DNA of 9,999 nucleotides from CAYNWK01 sp964400875 (GTDB taxonomy: Bacteria; Chloroflexota; Anaerolineae; Anaerolineales; UBA4823). The stretch lies in assembly GCA_964400875.1 (NCBI GenBank), contig CAYNWK010000155.1:1-9999 (forward strand), read 5' to 3'. Every line of letters begins with the position of its first letter. The first letter of the stretch is position 1. The translations under genes were made by a program, and so were the position numbers. Positions 7,692 through 9,999 of this stretch are shown here, one piece after another. The notes under the pieces were generated by a model, which saw only the letters and a program-made list of their open reading frames with translations, did no database searches and was not told the origin of the DNA.

Positions 7692-7738
7692 AAAAAACGG
7701 GGATGTGGACGGGCGACGCCCGTCCACATCCCCATTTT
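7692..7738. terminator. Long bidirectional-type intrinsic terminator after the ABC operon
   Basis: A perfect 17-bp inverted repeat pairs 7699-7715 (GGGGATGTGGACGGGCG) with 7717-7733 around one A; the real loop would be the central three to five bases. It is flanked by six A (7692-7697) on the left and four T (7735-7738) on the right, the symmetric form that can stop transcription either way. On the plus strand it closes the ABC operon and isolates it from the padR promoter seven bases downstream. Confidence 0.85.
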
Positions 7739-7744
7739 AATTGC

Positions 7745-7773
7745 TTGACAAGAAGAAGCAATCGCTATATAAT
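7745..7773 (+). promoter_or_regulatory. Perfect consensus sigma-70 promoter of padR-MFS
   Basis: TTGACA at 7745-7750 and TATAAT at 7768-7773 are both six-of-six matches to the housekeeping consensus and are separated by the optimal 17 bases. Transcription should start near 7779-7781, giving a leader of about 89 bases before padR. Such a strong promoter in front of a repressor gene suggests it is normally held down by a bound protein; see the palindrome at 7782-7801. Confidence 0.9.
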
Positions 7774-7781
7774 CAATTTGG

Positions 7782-7801
7782 AATAGTCAGTTCTGACTAT
7801 T
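7782..7801. promoter_or_regulatory. Perfect palindrome at the transcription start, candidate PadR operator
   Basis: AATAGTCAG (7782-7790) and CTGACTATT (7793-7801) are perfect 9-bp inverted arms separated by TT. The site begins about two bases after the predicted transcription start, where a bound dimer would block the initiating polymerase. Autorepression is usual for PadR-family regulators, so the PadR encoded 68 bases downstream is the natural candidate. The sequence does not follow the ATGT-N8-ACAT form described for classical PadR sites, so the assignment is inference. Confidence 0.65.
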
Positions 7802-7809
7802 TGCGAAAC

Positions 7810-7835
7810 AAAGCTTCTAAATCGTTGGAAGCTTT
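7810..7835 (+). promoter_or_regulatory. Hairpin in the padR leader
   Basis: AAAGCTTC (7810-7817) pairs with GAAGCTTT (7828-7835) over a 10-base loop, with a further T-G pair inside. Five T (7842-7846) follow six bases beyond the stem. The spacing is too long for a standard terminator, so it may be a leader structure, a weak attenuator or an mRNA-stability element. A second DNA-binding palindrome is also possible. Confidence 0.35.
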
Positions 7836-7868
7836 ACAGGCTTTTTCAACTACTCAACCAACCCATTC

Positions 7869-8384
7869 ATGGATAGGAAACTGCTGCTATTAGGCGTCTT
7901 GCGCCAGCAAGAGATGCACGGCTACCAGCTGTACGACTTCATCGAACGGTATTTAGCCGCCTGCACCGATTTGAAAAAATCCACCGCCTACTACCTGCTC
8001 AACCAGATGGCCGAAGACGGCTGGATCGTCGAAGAAAGCCAACAGGAAGGCAACCGCCCTCCCCGGCGCGTCTATCGCCTCTCTCCTCAAGGCCAGGAAG
8101 CCTTCCAACGGCTGCTGCGCGAAAACCTAGCAGGGCACAACCCGGCGTATTTCGTTGACGATATCGGTGTGGCCTTTTCGGAGGCGCTCGATCCTGCCGA
8201 AGCCCTGGAACTGCTTGCGCTTCGCCGCAAGGCCCTGACCGCAGAGCTGGAAGCCGCGCGCGCCGCGCCCCAACACAGCGGCAACCTGCAGTGGGTCATC
8301 GAGCACCAACAGCGCCACCTCACCACAGAGCTGGATTGGCTAGACGAACTGATCGCGCGCCTGGAAAGCAAAATGCAATCCTGA
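7869..8384 (+). CDS. PadR-family transcriptional regulator
   Basis: This is a cytoplasmic dimeric DNA-binding repressor of 171 residues. The N-terminal winged helix-turn-helix (about 1-80) shows the PadR hallmarks: LLLLGVLRQQEMHGYQLYDFIE, the recognition-helix segment KKSTAYYLLNQMAEDGWI, and the wing and strand RPPRRVYRLSPQGQEAF. The C-terminal part (about 90-171) is Ala/Leu/Glu-rich and helical, as expected for the PadR dimerisation and ligand-binding domain. The ATG at 7869 gives the standard MDRKLLLLG start, but no Shine-Dalgarno sequence is visible. It follows a consensus promoter with a palindrome on the start site and lies 55 bases before the MFS exporter gene on the same strand. The likely role is ligand-relieved repression of itself and the exporter, as with LmrR and similar multidrug regulators. 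The ligand is unknown. Confidence 0.92.
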   Translation: MDRKLLLLGVLRQQEMHGYQLYDFIERYLAACTDLKKSTAYYLLNQMAEDGWIVEESQQEGNRPPRRVYRLSPQGQEAFQRLLRENLAGHNPAYFVDDIGVAFSEALDPAEALELLALRRKALTAELEAARAAPQHSGNLQWVIEHQQRHLTTELDWLDELIARLESKMQS

Positions 8385-8439
8385 GAAAGCCCCGCAACCC
8401 GGACGAATTCCACGAACTTCAAAAGACCCAAACAAAGCT

Positions 8440-9840
8440 ATGAGCCAACAAACTACCTCGACCCCTTCCCCGGAAGAGAAACTCGACTTCAAAAAGATCC
8501 TGCCCGTCTTCGTGATCGTGCTGATCGACCTGCTGGGACTGACCGTGATCATCCCCTTGCTGCCGCTCTACGCGACCGCGTTTGGCGCCAACGCCTTTAT
8601 CATTGGCCTGCTCGGCGCGGCCTATCCGATCACCCAGTTCATCGGCGCACCGCTCCTGGGCCGCCTCTCGGACCGGGTCGGGCGCAAACCGATCCTGATC
8701 ATCAGCCAGGTCGGCACCCTGATCGGCTTCATAGTGTTGGGTTTCGCCAATGCCTTGTGGCTGCTGTTCCTGGCGCGCATCATCGACGGTTTTTCCGGCG
8801 CGAACATCTCCACCGCCCAGGCGGTGATCTCCGACAGCACTACGGAAAAAACCCGCACCCAGGGACTCGGATTGATCGGAGCAGCATTCGGTCTCGGCTT
8901 TATCATCGGGCCGATCATCGCCTTCGTTTCCCTGGCAGCCAGCGGCAACAATTACCGCGTCCCGGCGTTCGTCGCCGCCGCTTTCTCGTTGATCTCCATC
9001 CTGCTGACCTGGTTCTGGCTGGAAGAAACGCAACCCGAAGGTGAACGCGGGGCGGGAGAAGCAGATCAGTCCTATTCTCTCAAGGCAATGTTCAAGGCCC
9101 TGGCCCATCCCGCCGTCGGGATCCTGCTGGTGCTGATGTTCGCCCAACAAATCGCATTTGGCGGCTTCGAACAGCTGCTGTCCTTGTTCACGCTGAACCG
9201 CCTGGGCTTGAACGCCTCCGGGAACGCGGTGATCTTCGTCTTCGTCGGGGCGATTGTGGTCGCCGTGCAGGGCGGGTTGATCGGACCGATGAGCCGCAAA
9301 CTGGGCGACCGCCGCCTGATCTACCTGGGCCTGGGGACCCTGGCGATCGGCCTGGTGCTGACCGCGGTGACGCCCCGCCAACCGGTGCCCTGGTATTCCA
9401 AGGAAGCGCTGACACAAGAGCTGCATTCCAGCGCCGAATTTCGCACCCACGAGAACCCCACCACACAGAGCGTCTCGATCGCACTCCCCAGCGACGAAGA
9501 CACCGGCTGGCTGGGATTGGGCTGGATCCTGGTCGCCATGATCCCGGCGGCGATCGGCGGCGGGGTGCTGCAGCCCAGCATCAACAGCCTGATCACCAAG
9601 CGGGTCAAAAAAGGAGAGGTTGGCGGCATGCTGGGCATCTCGGCCGCTTTCCTCAGCGGAGCCAACGCCATTGCCCCTTTACTCGGCGGAGCCATCTTTC
9701 AAGCTTTCGGCTCGACGCTACCCTTCCTGTTAGCCGGGCTGCTGATGGCAGTTTTGTGGGTGGCTGCGATGCAGCTGATTAAACCAGGACGAGAAGAACA
9801 AGCGCCCACCGGTTTGGCGCGCTCCACCAGCGGGCATTGA
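8440..9840 (+). CDS. MFS transporter, TetA/multidrug-type 12-helix exporter
   Basis: This is an inner-membrane major facilitator antiporter of 466 residues, probably using the proton gradient to export small molecules. Twelve hydrophobic helices can be traced, the first at about 20-42 (ILPVFVIVLIDLLGLTVIIPLL). The loop between helices 2 and 3 carries MFS motif A, GRLSDRVGRKP, at 74-84. The stretch GLIGAAFGLGFIIGPII in helix 5 is the antiporter motif C region of drug exporters. It is longer than the usual 400 or so residues of TetA-like proteins, mainly because of a hydrophilic loop of about 46 residues (312-357) between helices 9 and 10, on the outer face by standard topology, plus a cytoplasmic loop between helices 6 and 7. 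The ribosome site is weak. It lies 55 bases after padR with no terminator between, so it probably shares the padR promoter. The substrate cannot be told from sequence. Confidence 0.92.
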   Translation: MSQQTTSTPSPEEKLDFKKILPVFVIVLIDLLGLTVIIPLLPLYATAFGANAFIIGLLGAAYPITQFIGAPLLGRLSDRVGRKPILIISQVGTLIGFIVLGFANALWLLFLARIIDGFSGANISTAQAVISDSTTEKTRTQGLGLIGAAFGLGFIIGPIIAFVSLAASGNNYRVPAFVAAAFSLISILLTWFWLEETQPEGERGAGEADQSYSLKAMFKALAHPAVGILLVLMFAQQIAFGGFEQLLSLFTLNRLGLNASGNAVIFVFVGAIVVAVQGGLIGPMSRKLGDRRLIYLGLGTLAIGLVLTAVTPRQPVPWYSKEALTQELHSSAEFRTHENPTTQSVSIALPSDEDTGWLGLGWILVAMIPAAIGGGVLQPSINSLITKRVKKGEVGGMLGISAAFLSGANAIAPLLGGAIFQAFGSTLPFLLAGLLMAVLWVAAMQLIKPGREEQAPTGLARSTSGH

Positions 9841-9853
9841 ACATTAAATAAGA

Positions 9854-9908
9854 AGTCCCCGGCGCTGGCAGGCAGCCTGCGGTTGCAAGCTCAGATGCGC
9901 CGGGGACT
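9854..9908. terminator. Long-range inverted repeat with inner hairpin after the MFS gene
   Basis: AGTCCCCGGCGC (9854-9865) and GCGCCGGGGACT (9897-9908) are perfect 12-bp inverted arms 31 bases apart. Inside, GCAGGC (9868-9873) pairs with GCCTGC (9875-9880). On the minus strand the structure is followed by a T-rich stretch (TTCTTATTT), so it could terminate the gene entering from the right. On the plus strand there is no T-run after it. It sits between two convergent genes, the usual place for a shared terminator, but the large inner loop is atypical. Confidence 0.5.
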
Positions 9909-9919
9909 GATACCAGAGG

Positions 9920-9999
9920 CTATTTCGACCAGGGGGTATGTGGTTTTTCCTGCAGTTCTCCATCAACGTAAACATCCACACGTTCGTCAAAAAAAGCAA
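9920..9999 (-). CDS. C-terminal fragment of an unidentified protein
   Basis: On the minus strand one frame is open from the window edge to a TAG at 9922-9920. It gives 25 residues ending DERVDVYVDGELQEKPHTPWSK. The alternating V-D-V-Y-V-D-G-E pattern looks like a beta-hairpin at the end of a real protein, and the stop lies just before the 9854-9908 hairpin, as expected for a gene end. A second minus frame is also open here, down to a TAA at 9849-9847, so the choice of frame is not certain. A similar V-x-V-Y-x-D-G turn can occur in the C-terminal barrel of some transposases and integrases, but this is too short to assign. The gene begins outside the window. Confidence 0.45.
   Translation of the reverse strand, partial: AFFDERVDVYVDGELQEKPHTPWSK

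Noticed and set aside
7801..7893. A possible 30-residue leader peptide starting TTG in the padR leader and overlapping the padR start
   Set aside because: It has a rare start codon, no ribosome site, and no codon or residue pattern suggesting attenuation.
8419..9450. A 343-codon open frame on the minus strand opposite the MFS gene
   Set aside because: Its translation is rich in Gln, Asp, Gly and Arg without domain structure. It mirrors the codon pattern of the clearly real membrane protein on the plus strand.

Overview
This is a GC-rich bacterial window of ordinary, densely packed chromosomal genes, coding almost throughout. It shows no phage, plasmid, CRISPR, rRNA or tRNA signature. The gene order dnaK-dnaJ-prmA, the NatA/NatB-type exporter and the PadR/MFS pair would fit a Chloroflexota (Anaerolineae-like) genome. 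That placement is inferred from general resemblance, not from a search.

Layout. Positions 1-1424 hold the 3' two thirds or so of dnaK, followed 39 bases later by a complete dnaJ (1464-2582). A strong hairpin-plus-T-run (2601-2647) follows dnaJ and is squeezed against the start of prmA (2654-3595), the ribosomal protein L11 methyltransferase. A LOG/TIGR00730-type phosphoribohydrolase gene (3612-4202) lies on the minus strand, convergent with prmA. It is divergent from a three-gene ABC exporter operon: ATPase 4296-5216, permease 5213-6412 and permease 6426-7661. That operon ends at a long bidirectional-looking terminator (7692-7738).

Next comes a regulator/efflux unit. It has a perfect consensus sigma-70 promoter (TTGACA, 17 bases, TATAAT), a perfect 9-bp-arm palindrome exactly at the expected transcription start, a structured leader, a PadR-family repressor gene (7869-8384) and a 12-helix MFS drug-type exporter (8440-9840). 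After the MFS gene is a 12-bp inverted repeat enclosing a small inner hairpin. At the right edge is the C-terminal tail of an unidentified minus-strand gene (stop at 9920).

How the genes work together. DnaK and DnaJ form the Hsp70 chaperone pair, and PrmA modifies the ribosome. The ABC operon encodes a complete Na+/drug-type exporter (one ATPase, two paralogous permeases). The PadR-MFS pair looks like a self-regulated efflux cassette. I do not see a clearly novel multi-gene system. The most interesting signals are regulatory: the padR promoter/operator layout, the hairpin jammed against the prmA start, and a possible family of long palindromic terminator repeats.
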